A stretch of DNA of 41,349 nt from a virus: positions 1 to 41,349 of the IMG/VR virus record IMGVR_UViG_3300025652_000161; one strand, given 5' to 3'. The first letter of the stretch is position 1. Each line of letters starts with the position of its first letter. This document shows positions 31,201 through 37,917 of the stretch, in pieces. The notes below the pieces were generated by a model that was given only the letters and a program-made list of their open reading frames with translations, did not search any database and had not been told where the DNA came from. Position numbers and translations under genes: made by a program.

Positions 31201-31667
31201 GCCGGACGACGACCGGACAGCCACGGTTGAAGATTCCCAGCGGCAACACTTTTTTCAACGTGTTTCTCAATCCGGCATTCACGAACACGATCAAGTCCAA
31301 CCCAATCGGTGACGAGTTGATGCGGTTGTATCGTGACAGCGGGCAGAAGCAGCAGTTCCCACGCAAAGCCAAGCGCTCGCTGACGGTAAACGGTGAGCGG
31401 CAGAAGCTGGACGCGGAACAGATCGCCCGATACCAGCACGCCACCGGCAAGCTGACGATCTACCGATTTGACCATTTGATGCGGACAGATCACTACGTGT
31501 CACGCGGCGACGAAGATCGGGCGAAGATTCTGGCCAATGAGATGACTGACATTGGCACGGCGGTTAAGGTGCTGATGTTTGATCATCGCCCCAAGACCAT
31601 GCGAAAAGCTGCTCGCCGGATGTTGATGGAGTTACAACAGTCCGGTGTGGACTTGAAGCAGTTGTAG
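25266..31667 (+). CDS. Giant polyvalent ejection protein with TGT-like and sigma-like modules
   Basis: A 2133-residue protein. Residues 1-40 (SKVTDAVRQAYPKYADVSDDDL) resemble N-termini of internal virion proteins. Hydrophobic segments about 130-200 may insert into the membrane. About 492-499 reads EEAIHAAH, a possible zinc site. About 690-880 resembles a guanine-transglycosylase barrel (DSGAFRAF, Asp713; MPDIIGD; VPIQAG; VGVPSNKE; LHLLGVG; Asp866). About 1056-1210 resembles ECF sigma regions 2 and 4. The C-terminal third has NFKTAIRNVLGN, typical of large polyvalent phage proteins. It is probably injected with the genome. Domain calls rest on motifs read by eye. Confidence 0.8.
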   Translation: MSKVTDAVRQAYPKYADVSDDDLTAAIGQAYPGYLDEQKFPDFSRRFTELDEDYNFDGGWLGGMANAVRRGSLRAEMADLVFDESTYGLKEQTPESAKRIAELNEKLGKVRGSGALQYYSSPEAQDNFTGRIGSMFASFPEFLAESLTSQMVVGAKIMPKLFGTSVATGTAVGALSPDPITTAAGAGFGAMFGMAYGNGITSLAQEYTGTMMEVLSENGVDTSNAEQLEAVFKSEDGKKIISEAKAAAYSRGVPIAALDALSFGIAGKLGGIGKEMLFQSAMGGSGELAGQATSLAVTGKQRGNVEDVVIEMGVGAFADVLTDVVPATLAKTGKLGKSEKIELEKLFEDVSDRQAQIDEAESIEEDAVLEQTKQDSQEVDPLDEAAEALSEKVVAVEPQEARVKTTLTPVVADTEDGSFNSEADATFGVQIGNTVDSVPYARFESVILTNDNRVTATVTADGSLVVNPDELRANAEDSDLSQDEYLKRVVQEEAIHAAHLDWLQTEYIKETGDTKLQNFVPYFVQRMEAVAGEMTPEQVELVQGVYGSDIDGARLGLEYVRMLTQQRREGSVTEGLGIWEFYGTQPNPETRNYFKRAINWVRKRVQPKTRKKDAALAAEASQQLDGLASLLADIETKKETATAEPEVGSQPDTAFVSGLTASPNELTAAALQAGEPVGIVAVPSLKNQQLIPSKNVVTQITDHANRGKKVFIDSGAFRAFKQGVKIDFEQFFTNLDKILANIEKPENVTIVMPDIIGDQEETLNLQNQFAANIQKYIDSSYDVVVPIQAGTKPAAEMHKQLVEKFGENFRVGVPSNKEAMPLDDFRNLVSEIKPSKLHLLGVGPESGAEQVSVVRELSPESNISVDSSTAARAAIGAVVPSKSQIASQEFREAVRDERIDETEEAGSFWMDDQEFDESTAQELADDMQSEITWLSNDQKQAFVEELLDGNSINDSFKNLHDKKILDDDEYEVTTEAFTDPRFSDIENKYLQEPVGREMLEKRGTTAKKEQSVQRKDERQKKVVKKAKGLAAQKELQSRAVELDEFQKQTDANSEVVTEYLRRRVQKMNIKDDADAQDVWTHLWEKAGKWLETHDDLTGFGAKTIAENKLKDIGRKSGRRGQTFLDETRTTDEETGESAVTTGKDKTTLTPTGREAIKLLEDFFGSLSPDERNVSALFTDSTDATASTVADALGIKRNAVDQRKHRLLKKMEKHMADKGYDPSVISELLQAAKKRKLSGEIVREARAKDLKGQKLKDFIKKKLAALPEKQKQQVLSELGIAKANKPTPSKTADKAAAASNSKTKRLKFTMSLEKTLADERTKKKLEEPRSFYDPITNKETLAKANARIDEIGLDAAKREVMEAEAPDAVISAMGIVLFQKFQAAGRLNDAIDIAMHVADIAKTQGQAIQVLSIVSRLSPDGSSLLAARIIKRAKAKPETKDATKKHIKNLGGEKKIIERVHKKAKRLERLRKDGKLNDITELSESAALLEEIMSVAPTTVLGKIRAFHTIMMLLNFKTAIRNVLGNVILFVPETVSDFADAAIDKTMSVVTGKRTKMRPFTYFGNKWKGLKQPVRDFNAGMELARIEGESKRAQLQKGFDTMVMLARLTSQSKFELQDVKRMNARVFDSKAMRMLEDSLTLLLSPADRAFYVAAYRAELANQMQIAKTDVPSKEMVEYAQMIGMRAIYQNDNFVSKGLQKTREGLNWITAGNKEFGLGEMFFKFTRVPGSLLIRGLEFSPAGFIRALYQLIPPVFGKQFNQREFVAAFSRAAVGTGSAFTIGYMLEQLGVLTGAEAEDTDQRELEREMGFQRYSINASALKRVLLSGNFFTPQKPEVGDFLVSYDWAQPVAMPMAMGAIVSQKKRTGKGEDDAASFMASMIGAGAKTLEEQPLVSGIFQLFQKFTYAKQELEANNPYGTVKALLDSYAELPATFVPTAVNQVNQYLDNVSRNSTASDGFDKLIDRVAARTPLLGGKMTERRTTTGQPRLKIPSGNTFFNVFLNPAFTNTIKSNPIGDELMRLYRDSGQKQQFPRKAKRSLTVNGERQKLDAEQIARYQHATGKLTIYRFDHLMRTDHYVSRGDEDRAKILANEMTDIGTAVKVLMFDHRPKTMRKAARRMLMELQQSGVDLKQL

Positions 31668-31832
31668 AACGCTAAACGAACGTGCGTGGTGTAAACCGCT
31701 GGCCGTCAACAGTGTTCGTTTTCCTAGCGGGACAACCACCCAATAGCTACAATGTAGTTATTCATTAGGGAATTTGGAATTAGTTCCGAGTAGCATCGCG
31801 ATCCAAACGTGTACTACAATGTGCTATCTCAA
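31668..31832. other. Candidate attP region with inverted repeats
   Basis: A 165-base gap between the giant gene and the integrase 3' end. It contains an inverted repeat (CGCTAAACGAAC at 31670-31681, with GTTCGTT at 31714-31720 and TAGCG at 31725-31729). A near-perfect 21-base palindrome AATAGCTACA-A-TGTAGTTATT lies at 31742-31762, and a related CTACAATGT recurs at 31814-31822. Attachment sites usually lie beside the integrase gene. No terminator U-tract is present. Confidence 0.5.
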
Positions 31833-32942
31833 TCAACTCGCTGATTTCAAAACAGTTACGTTGTCGCTCTCGTTTTGCAAAACACGAACGCATAACGAAC
31901 GCTCGATCTCGGATGCGTGTTCCCATGCGGTGTTGCGGTTATACAACTCATGCACTTTAGCGTCGCTGTGACCGACGATGTTCATGGTCACCCGCTGATC
32001 CAGTTTCTTGGTGAGCTTGGTGACGTACGTGTTCCGCATGTAGTGTGTTGAAAACGTCAGACCAATCTTCTTGATCTCCCGAAACCATTTGGGTGTCCAG
32101 TAGCGTGGGCTGGGGTTGGTGACCCACGTCTCGCCAGCGGGTTGGTAGCTTTGCAGAAACTCCATCAACTGCGCGGGGATGTACGCGTTGTGGTCTGCGC
32201 TGTTCTTGTTCGATAACCAAATCTTGCGCTCATCAAAATGCACGCTGTCCACGCGTAGCTGAACCGCCGAGCTAATGCGACAGCCGGTGAAGTACATCAT
32301 GTACGTTAGATACTGCCACTCCTGCCCCAGTTCGTGGCCGCGTTCAAACAGCGTGTTGATCTCGTCGTCGGTGAGCGCACGCTTCTGCTTCTTGGGCTTC
32401 GCGTTGGCGATCTTCATGTGTTGCCACTCATTCTTTGCTTCGATGCCCAGCTTGTCTTTCGCGAACTTCCAAATGGTAATCAGATCAGTCACTTCGCGGT
32501 TCCATGTGGTGGGCGACAGCGACTCGCCGTTTGGTTTCTTCCGGTTGTTCCGGTAGTCCAGCGCACGGGCTGGGGTCAGCGACTTGACGGTAGTGATGCC
32601 GGATAGTTTCAACTGCTTGCGCCATGTCTTTACGCGCCCGTACTTGTCGTCGAACACTTGCTCTTTGATCGCACCGCTCTCCACTTGCGACTGGTAGTCA
32701 GCCATGAACTTGTCGAGCAACTCGGTGCATGTCATGTCATGTAATGTACTAATACCGAGAGCCGAAAATGCGAGCTTGTTCTCGAAAGCAACCAGGAAAC
32801 GGTGGGCGTCGGTGTTACGTGCGGGTTTCTTGTTACGGCTATTACCGTGTCGAATGCCGCTTGACTTGTAGAACTGCTCGCCGTTGACGCTCCAATAAAG
32901 CCACCAGTATGGGGAGTCTCCGCGTTTCCGTAGTGTTGCCAT
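31833..32942 (-). CDS. int: Tyrosine recombinase integrase
   Basis: A 369-residue protein. The N-terminal part (TLRKRGDSPYWWLYWSVNGEQFYKSSGI) resembles an arm-binding domain, with a core-binding domain at about 65-180. The catalytic domain has all expected residues: Arg222 (TGCRIS), Lys246, His300 and Arg303 (STHYMRN), His325 (VGHSD) and the nucleophile Tyr334 (HELYNR). It integrates the phage at attP/attB, so the phage is temperate. It is coupled to the upstream ribbon-helix-helix gene (TAATG overlap). Confidence 0.95.
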   Translation of the reverse strand: MATLRKRGDSPYWWLYWSVNGEQFYKSSGIRHGNSRNKKPARNTDAHRFLVAFENKLAFSALGISTLHDMTCTELLDKFMADYQSQVESGAIKEQVFDDKYGRVKTWRKQLKLSGITTVKSLTPARALDYRNNRKKPNGESLSPTTWNREVTDLITIWKFAKDKLGIEAKNEWQHMKIANAKPKKQKRALTDDEINTLFERGHELGQEWQYLTYMMYFTGCRISSAVQLRVDSVHFDERKIWLSNKNSADHNAYIPAQLMEFLQSYQPAGETWVTNPSPRYWTPKWFREIKKIGLTFSTHYMRNTYVTKLTKKLDQRVTMNIVGHSDAKVHELYNRNTAWEHASEIERSLCVRVLQNESDNVTVLKSAS

Positions 32943-33205
32943 TACTTTTTCTTCTTCCAGCCCGACAGTTTTGTTGATTTCAGAAACTGACCCACTTTCA
33001 CAATCTCTATGTCACGGGAGTGTGGGATTTTTTTTGCGTCCGACTCGATGAGTTGGCATATTTCGTCCAACGATCTGTTCGCGAATGCGTTCAACGACAT
33101 GCCGAGTAGTTCAGCACACGCAATGAATCGGTCACGGTCATCTGACGACACTCGCATACTGTAATTAGTGTCTAAATTTCGCTCTCTAGTGCGTGGACGT
33201 GCCAT
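32942..33205 (-). CDS. Ribbon-helix-helix regulator or directionality factor
   Basis: An 87-residue basic protein with a ribbon-helix-helix pattern (TNYSMRVSSDDRDRFIACAELLGMSLNAFANRSLDEI) like Arc/MetJ-type DNA-binding proteins. The ATG at 33205 is chosen over 33247 because the latter runs into the promoter. It is the first gene of the lysogeny operon and a candidate repressor or excisionase. Its own operator may be the TTGTTG/CAACAA repeat upstream. Confidence 0.65.
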   Translation of the reverse strand: MARPRTRERNLDTNYSMRVSSDDRDRFIACAELLGMSLNAFANRSLDEICQLIESDAKKIPHSRDIEIVKVGQFLKSTKLSGWKKKK

Positions 33206-33339
33206 AAAGGTGATGATTAGCGGTAGTTGTTGTTTACAAGTCAACAATAAATTTTAAATAAACACCCAACATGTGGGACTGCGTATGTCCCTGCGTTTAA
33301 TAGATAATCTGACTGCCGTGATAAAAAAAAGAAATAAAC
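33206..33339. promoter_or_regulatory. Divergent control region (lysogeny switch candidate)
   Basis: Leftward promoter: TTGACT (33239-33244, minus strand), 17 bases, GCTAAT (33216-33221). An inverted repeat TTGTTG/CAACAA (33227-33232/33242-33247) covers its -35. Further right an inverted repeat GGGAC-7-GTCCC (33275-33291) precedes an AT-rich GATAAT box (33303-33308) that could serve the rightward genes. The layout fits a two-way operator between integrase/repressor genes and replication genes. Confidence 0.6.
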
Positions 33340-33585
33340 ATGCAACAAGTTGTTGACAATCAAACTACAAAAACCGAAACTCTTCGTCACGGAGACGAAA
33401 TGGAGTGCATTAACTGGGTGATTACGCATAAACCAACTAATATGAAATTGTCAGGGCAGTTCACACAATCACGCGAACTGGATACTGCAAAACACATGCA
33501 AGTCATGCTGCGCGATTTCAGAACACTAATTGGATACGGAGAAGACGACGACTATGCCATGCAACTCACGAAAGAAAGGGAGTAA
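33340..33585 (+). CDS. First rightward early gene, unknown
   Basis: An 81-residue protein (NWVITHKPTNMKLSGQFTQSRELDTAKHMQVMLRDFRTL). Mostly helical; no recognised family. Its end overlaps the start of the next gene by about 30 bases. The ATG follows an A-rich stretch (GAAATAAAC). Being first in the operon, it may be a regulator. Confidence 0.6.
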   Translation: MQQVVDNQTTKTETLRHGDEMECINWVITHKPTNMKLSGQFTQSRELDTAKHMQVMLRDFRTLIGYGEDDDYAMQLTKERE

Positions 33586-33913
33586 CGGTGAACTGGAGTT
33601 TGCCAGATTGCTCAACGACCGATTCGGCCCGACAGCCGGAGCGCGGCGTTCGCAGCAGTACATGGGTACGGCGCAGTCAGCCGACATCACGTCCAATCTA
33701 CCGTTCCACTTTGAAGTCAAACGCTGCGAGCGATTACAGTTCCGTGACTGGTGGAGCCAACTACAGAGCGAAGCCACCGACAAGATCGGCGTGCTGGCGT
33801 TCCGCTGGAACAACGGGCCGTGGATTGTTGCTATGGGGGTGGACGACTGGTGTAACGTGGTGAGAGAGAGCGATTTTTTTTGCACTACATGTGCTACCAA
33901 AACCGAAACATGA
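33554..33913 (+). CDS. Holliday-junction-resolvase-like nuclease (PD-(D/E)XK)
   Basis: A 119-residue protein. KGSNGELEFARLLNDRFG supplies the conserved glutamate. A segment reading ARRSQQYMGTAQSADI, then FHFEVKRCERL, supplies Asp and the E-x-K pair, and the C-terminus forms beta strands. This is the pattern of phage resolvase-type PD-(D/E)XK enzymes that cut branched DNA. ATG at 33554 is preferred over TTG 33530. It heads the recombination genes. Confidence 0.7.
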   Translation: MPCNSRKKGSNGELEFARLLNDRFGPTAGARRSQQYMGTAQSADITSNLPFHFEVKRCERLQFRDWWSQLQSEATDKIGVLAFRWNNGPWIVAMGVDDWCNVVRESDFFCTTCATKTET

Positions 33914-34077
33914 AAACTAAAACCGACAGACGGGTGAAAAAATACTGCCCGATAATTATCCCAGAAACCCAGCATCGAAAACTGAAGAAGCTGGCCAAAA
34001 AACGCGGACTACGCATGAACGCGTACGTGCCAAAACTAATCACCATCGCTCTTAAATCAGAACAACATGGCAGCTAA
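33910..34077 (+). CDS. Small basic protein with possible ribbon-helix-helix fold
   Basis: A 55-residue protein (KYCPIIIPETQHRKLKKLAKKRGLRMNAYVPKLITIAL). A beta strand followed by two helices is a ribbon-helix-helix-like layout. ATGA overlap with the nuclease gene. Possibly an early regulator; unproven. Confidence 0.55.
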   Translation: MKTKTDRRVKKYCPIIIPETQHRKLKKLAKKRGLRMNAYVPKLITIALKSEQHGS

Positions 34078-34669
34078 AAAGAAAGCCACGGCGAAACCAA
34101 CCGTGGAAGAAATACTAAACCGCGATCTACCAGCAGCCGCGTTGAAAGAGATGCCCCACAAGCAGGGGATGACGGCGATCAGCCCCATCTACGTGACTGA
34201 CCGCATGAACGAAGCGTTTGGGATCGGCGGCTGGCAGTTTGAGCCGGAAGTCATAAGTGACTCCGACAAGATGGTCATTGTGCGGGGGGTGTTAACCATC
34301 CCGTCGATCAATGCACGCATCGTGCAATTCGGGGGCAACGACAACCGTGACCGTGGCGACGCTTACAAAGGCGCTGCGACTGACGCGCTCACTAAGTGCT
34401 GCTCGTATCTTGGAGTCGGCGCTCACGTTTGGCGCAACAATCAGCCCAGAGAAGCGGCAGCGCCAGCCAAGCCCAACCGCAAAAAAGAGTTCAACCATGT
34501 AGCTGAGTTGGAGAAGGCTCTGGAGAAACACGAAGACGCAGCGAACAAGCTGCTGGCAGAAATCGGCTGGATAAAAACCGGCCAGACGTTCCGCGACTTG
34601 GATGAGAAAGCGGCGAAAGAAGTGCTGGATCGCCCATCTGATTTTCTAGCCAAGGCGCTGGCGGCGTGA
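34067..34669 (+). CDS. Rad52/Sak-family single-strand annealing protein
   Basis: A 200-residue protein. Residues 30-125 carry the Rad52/Sak core: DRMNEAFGIGGWQFEPEVI, VRGVLTIPSINARIVQFGG, RGDAYKGAATDALTKCCSYLG, then GVGAHVW. The C-terminus is helical. These proteins coat and anneal single strands during phage recombination. With the resolvase-like and exonuclease genes nearby it makes a Red-like set. Confidence 0.8.
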   Translation: MAAKKKATAKPTVEEILNRDLPAAALKEMPHKQGMTAISPIYVTDRMNEAFGIGGWQFEPEVISDSDKMVIVRGVLTIPSINARIVQFGGNDNRDRGDAYKGAATDALTKCCSYLGVGAHVWRNNQPREAAAPAKPNRKKEFNHVAELEKALEKHEDAANKLLAEIGWIKTGQTFRDLDEKAAKEVLDRPSDFLAKALAA

Positions 34670-34704
34670 AGAGATATCTGTATTAACCAAACACTACGAC
34701 AGAC

Positions 34705-34923
34705 ATGAAGACGCCAAGAAAGAATAAGAAAGCGATTGTTTGGCAAACGCTTTGCGGTGTTAGGGGCGCTGAAACTAAATATTTGGAAACATACAAGGTT
34801 TTGGGTAACCCGCGCCGGACGCTGGCGATTCAACGGCTTCAGTACGGGTGGGTTTTAGATCGAAGCTACACAAAAAACGCACTTGCAGTCAGTCGGGTTT
34901 GTCGCGGGTTAAGTTACGTCTAA
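34705..34923 (+). CDS. Small basic protein, unknown
   Basis: A 72-residue basic protein (RKNKKAIVWQTLCGVRGAE, then NPRRTLAIQRLQYGWVLD). No family recognised. It sits between the annealing protein and the exonuclease, in their direction. Confidence 0.5.
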   Translation: MKTPRKNKKAIVWQTLCGVRGAETKYLETYKVLGNPRRTLAIQRLQYGWVLDRSYTKNALAVSRVCRGLSYV

Positions 34924-34931
34924 CAACACAA

Positions 34932-35114
34932 ATGAGCGAAGATCGCGAACATCATCCATTCAGCCCCAGTAACTGGGGTAAGTGGCTCAATCATTGCCCA
35001 AAATTCAAGAGCGGTGAAGTCGGGCCAGCCGCCCATCGCGGCACATTAATGCACGACGAGTGGCAGAAGAAACACCTAGCAAAATGCTCAACCAAAAAGA
35101 TTACGAAGAAATAG
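34932..35114 (+). CDS. N-terminal part of RecB/Cas4-like exonuclease (frame 1)
   Basis: A 60-residue frame with the start of the nuclease family: HHPFSPSNWGKWLNHCPKF, then AAHRGTLMHDEW. This is the S-x-x-x-W-x-x-C-P and RGT-x-x-H pattern of DUF2800/Cas4-like exonucleases. It loses frame at 35081-35084 (A-run in GCAAAATG) and ends at 35114. The rest continues in the -1 frame. The break may be a mutation, an assembly error or programmed slippage on AAA. Confidence 0.65.
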   Translation: MSEDREHHPFSPSNWGKWLNHCPKFKSGEVGPAAHRGTLMHDEWQKKHLAKCSTKKITKK

Positions 35115-35953
35115 ACTGGGCGACTAACTACACGCTGGAGCAGTGCGGTGACGCTCCGGTGGAGTGCGAGACATTGGTGGACATAAACGTCGATGGCGAG
35201 TTCTTCACGCGTGGCTACGTGGACATGATTTGTCCGAGTCGCCGGAAGATTTTCGATCTAAAAACGGGGGCGCGGTACGACGACCGCATTCAACTGTCAG
35301 GTTATGCGCTTGGTTGGATGCAAAAAACCGAGTGCATGGAGATCGAGTGCCATCTGGTGTACAGCGCCGAGTCGAAAGTGGATCGGTGGGTGGTAACTCG
35401 CAGCGAAGCGGAAGATATAGCACGCCGTGTCCGCAATCGGATCACTAACCCGACAGCGTCGCCCATTCCAAACATGCGGTGCGGGTGGTGTTGTCATCGG
35501 CCTTACTGCACGGCGCATGAGAAGACCGCGCTAACGATCATCGACCGGCAGGACATGCTGGAGAAAGCGCGTAACCCAGCGGAGATCACCAGTCCACTCA
35601 CGGCTGCACGGCTGCGCGAGTACGTGCCGTCCATCGAAGCGTGGATTAAGTCGCTGAAAGAAAAGTGCGACGAGTTCAATGAACTACCAGGATTTAAACG
35701 GGTGACGCGCACCAACCCAATAACAGTTGGCGATTGCAAGAAAGTGTTTCAGAAACTGGCTGGTAACAACATTGGCCCGTACAACATTTTGAAAGTTGCC
35801 AAGATCAAGTACACCGATCTGGTGGCGGTATTCGCTGAATGCACGGGCTGCTCGACGGAAGAAGCTGAACAAGCGTTGCCACAAATCATCGGCGACGAAC
35901 TGTCCGGTGGCAGTAAATCATCTTACTGGAGAAAAACCAGTACAGTTAAGTAA
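35084..35953 (+). CDS. C-terminal part of RecB/Cas4-like exonuclease (-1 frame)
   Basis: A 289-residue frame from ATG 35084. It contains the PD-(D/E)XK core: FTRGYVDMICPSRRKIFDLKTG (catalytic D-x-K), QLSGYALGW (QxxxY motif), and a four-cysteine region (MRCGWCCHRPYCTAHEK) like the iron-sulphur site of AddB/Cas4 nucleases. It probably resects DNA ends for the Sak protein. Either translated by restart at 35084 or by -1 frameshifting from the preceding frame. Confidence 0.7.
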   Translation: MLNQKDYEEIDWATNYTLEQCGDAPVECETLVDINVDGEFFTRGYVDMICPSRRKIFDLKTGARYDDRIQLSGYALGWMQKTECMEIECHLVYSAESKVDRWVVTRSEAEDIARRVRNRITNPTASPIPNMRCGWCCHRPYCTAHEKTALTIIDRQDMLEKARNPAEITSPLTAARLREYVPSIEAWIKSLKEKCDEFNELPGFKRVTRTNPITVGDCKKVFQKLAGNNIGPYNILKVAKIKYTDLVAVFAECTGCSTEEAEQALPQIIGDELSGGSKSSYWRKTSTVK

Positions 35954-35968
35954 AAAAACTAAAACAAC

Positions 35969-36193
35969 ATGAGTGAGTCATACAAACAAAGTGATAAGCC
36001 CGACAAGGGAGCGATGTTCGACAACGACAGAAAAGAAAAAGACACGCAACCCGACATGACGGGGTCGTTGAACGTGGGTGGGGTGGACTATTTCATCTCG
36101 GCGTGGAAAAACGAGGCACAGTCTAGCGGAAAGAAATACCTGAAGCTGGCGGTGACTAAAAAGGACGGGGCGTCATTCAAGAAGGATTTTTGA
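35969..36193 (+). CDS. Small DUF736-like protein
   Basis: A 74-residue protein (QPDMTGSLNVGGVDYFISAWKNEAQSSGKKYLKLAVTKK). This resembles small phage/plasmid proteins of the DUF736 type, possibly single-strand-DNA or replication accessory factors. It is followed by a TTG-started gene overlapping its stop. Confidence 0.6.
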   Translation: MSESYKQSDKPDKGAMFDNDRKEKDTQPDMTGSLNVGGVDYFISAWKNEAQSSGKKYLKLAVTKKDGASFKKDF

Positions 36194-36588
36194 CGCCCGA
36201 CGATGCTGGGCTGGCTGGTCGTGAGACGGCGATCAGCCAGTTCCAGCAGTCTGTTTTAGCTGGCTATTACGCGCTGGCTACGGAGGTGGTTAGGCAAGGG
36301 GTTACGGAATACACACGATGGAAAAAATGCGGGTACATACGTGACGACTATCAAATTAACGAACTGAAATACTGGGACGACTGGAAATCCAAACGAACTA
36401 AATGGAGCGAACGAACAATGATGATAAGCGCAGCCAGAGCGCAGTTAGTCGGCATGAAAACCGACGCGCAATTTATGCAAAGCGGCATCGCGGTTTACAT
36501 GGAGATACTCGGCTATGAAAAAACCATCGACTGGTTGCAGGGAGAAATTGCCGCCCGTCTGGGCAGAGAAAGTGGATCGTGTGATTGA
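36190..36588 (+). CDS. Unknown helical protein, TTG start
   Basis: A 132-residue helical protein (QFQQSVLAGYYALATEVVRQGVTEYTRWKK, then GYEKTIDWLQGEIAARLG). TTG at 36190 follows AAGGA at five-base spacing and overlaps the previous stop. No family recognised. Confidence 0.55.
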   Translation: MTPDDAGLAGRETAISQFQQSVLAGYYALATEVVRQGVTEYTRWKKCGYIRDDYQINELKYWDDWKSKRTKWSERTMMISAARAQLVGMKTDAQFMQSGIAVYMEILGYEKTIDWLQGEIAARLGRESGSCD

Positions 36589-36853
36589 CGCGGTGGTTAT
36601 CGAGTTTGGCTTCGACGACGAGTCTGACATTTGGGAGCGCACGCGAGTCCCATACCGCTGCTGGGCGCGGTGGGTTGTGTGGAGTCTTATGGCTGAAATT
36701 GGTTTAAGCGCCAACCAGACAGGGAAACGCACAGGCTGGGGTTACACGTCTGTGTTATATGGTATCAACCGTCTTCGTGAAGATATTGCCAGAAACCCAG
36801 ACATACGCGGCATATTTAACCGAGTGACAGTCAAGATGAACGGTGAGTCTTGA
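36515..36853 (+). CDS. DnaA domain-IV-like DNA-binding protein (first)
   Basis: A 112-residue protein. Its centre (TRVPYRCWARWVVWSLMAEIGLSANQTGKRTGWGYTSVLYGINRL) has the helix order and spacing of the DnaA DNA-binding domain, which recognises DnaA boxes. ATG at 36515 overlaps the previous gene by 74 bases; a GTG at about 36572 or 36581 is possible. It may bind the phage origin or host oriC-like sites. Confidence 0.6.
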   Translation: MKKPSTGCREKLPPVWAEKVDRVIDAVVIEFGFDDESDIWERTRVPYRCWARWVVWSLMAEIGLSANQTGKRTGWGYTSVLYGINRLREDIARNPDIRGIFNRVTVKMNGES

Positions 36854-37406
36854 AGCCATAACTTGGGCGTTTCGCCAGTCGCTTACCCCCAGCGAGAAGC
36901 TGGTGCTGCTTACACTTGCCGACTATGCCGACGACGAGAACAAGTGCTGGCCCAAACAAGAGACTCTAGCCACGCGCACCGGACTGAAGCGCCCGACGAT
37001 CGCGCTGAAGATGAAGTCACTGGAGAGCGCCGGACTGCTCACACGAACCAAGCGGCAATACACCAGCGACATGACTTTTTTGAACATCAATGTAACTACA
37101 GTCACAAATGAAAAACCCAAACAAAAAACACGAACGACACGGGCGTTCGTACCCCCAACGATTGCTGAAGTCACGGCGTACGCCAGAACTATTAAAGCTG
37201 AATCCCAAGCTTCTCAGTTCCATGAATACTTCACCGTTGGAAAATGGCGAGATTCGCGTGGCGTTGCGGTAAGAAACTGGAAGCAAAAGTTTTTAACGTG
37301 GAAAGCATTTAATGAAAAACGCGGGAAAAATAGCAGCCGAAATAATGGGACGTTCGCCAGAGCGAGCGACTACGGGGCCGCAGCGATTAACGCCGGAAGC
37401 TCTTGA
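36843..37406 (+). CDS. Phage replication initiator-like helix-turn-helix protein
   Basis: A 187-residue protein starting with GTG. Residues 1-70 (LEAITWAFRQSLTPSEKLVLLTLADYADDENKCWPKQETLATRTGL) form the winged-helix domain found in O-like replication initiators and replisome organisers. The C-terminal half is basic (KWRDSRGVAVRNWKQKF). It precedes the DnaC-like loader, matching the lambda O/P or phage DnaB-loading pattern. Confidence 0.7.
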   Translation: MSLEAITWAFRQSLTPSEKLVLLTLADYADDENKCWPKQETLATRTGLKRPTIALKMKSLESAGLLTRTKRQYTSDMTFLNINVTTVTNEKPKQKTRTTRAFVPPTIAEVTAYARTIKAESQASQFHEYFTVGKWRDSRGVAVRNWKQKFLTWKAFNEKRGKNSSRNNGTFARASDYGAAAINAGSS

Positions 37407-37917
37407 ATGGTATCGTGAGTTTCTTGGCTTCGACACGGCTGGCGACTCGGCGCTTGAAGACGCATTGCAGTCTACTGGCGCGTTCATCAACGGCATGGTT
37501 CACCATGACCACCGCGCACGTTACTGGCTCACGCTTGTCGGCACTTGTGGCATCGGTAAAACCCATCTGGCGAAAGCTGTTTTCAAAACGCACCGCCACG
37601 TGGTTAACAAGTCCGGTAAGTTCGTGCGCTGGATTGATGCGCTTAACTACATGCGCGACGGACACCACAGTTACGCCGCCGAATTGTCGAAAGAACATCT
37701 TCTGGTTATCGACGACATCGGCGCAGAACACGGTTCCGAGTATGGCACACAAAAGCTTCTGGAATTGCTCGATAAACGAATGGGCAAGTGGACGTTCATT
37801 ACATCGAATCTCACAATGGAACGGTTCGCTGAACTCGACAACCGAATTGCGAGCCGACTCATACGTGATCACAACAAAGTTTTGCAGATTGTAACCACAG
37901 ACTACGCACTACGATGA
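37312..37917 (+). CDS. DnaC/IstB-like helicase loader
   Basis: A 201-residue AAA+ ATPase: Walker A VGTCGIGKTHLAKA (about 76-89), Walker B LLVIDDIGAEHG (Asp134-Asp135), sensor TSNL and an arginine-rich DNRIASRLIR segment. Such loaders place host replicative helicase on melted DNA. It overlaps the initiator gene by 95 bases; a later start (ATG 37345) is possible. Stop and next ATG overlap (ATGA). Confidence 0.85.
   Translation: MKNAGKIAAEIMGRSPERATTGPQRLTPEALEWYREFLGFDTAGDSALEDALQSTGAFINGMVHHDHRARYWLTLVGTCGIGKTHLAKAVFKTHRHVVNKSGKFVRWIDALNYMRDGHHSYAAELSKEHLLVIDDIGAEHGSEYGTQKLLELLDKRMGKWTFITSNLTMERFAELDNRIASRLIRDHNKVLQIVTTDYALR

Noticed and set aside
31670-31729. Inverted repeat considered as a terminator of the virion operon
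   Set aside because: The loop is long, the stem has a 4-base bulge and no U-run follows on either strand.
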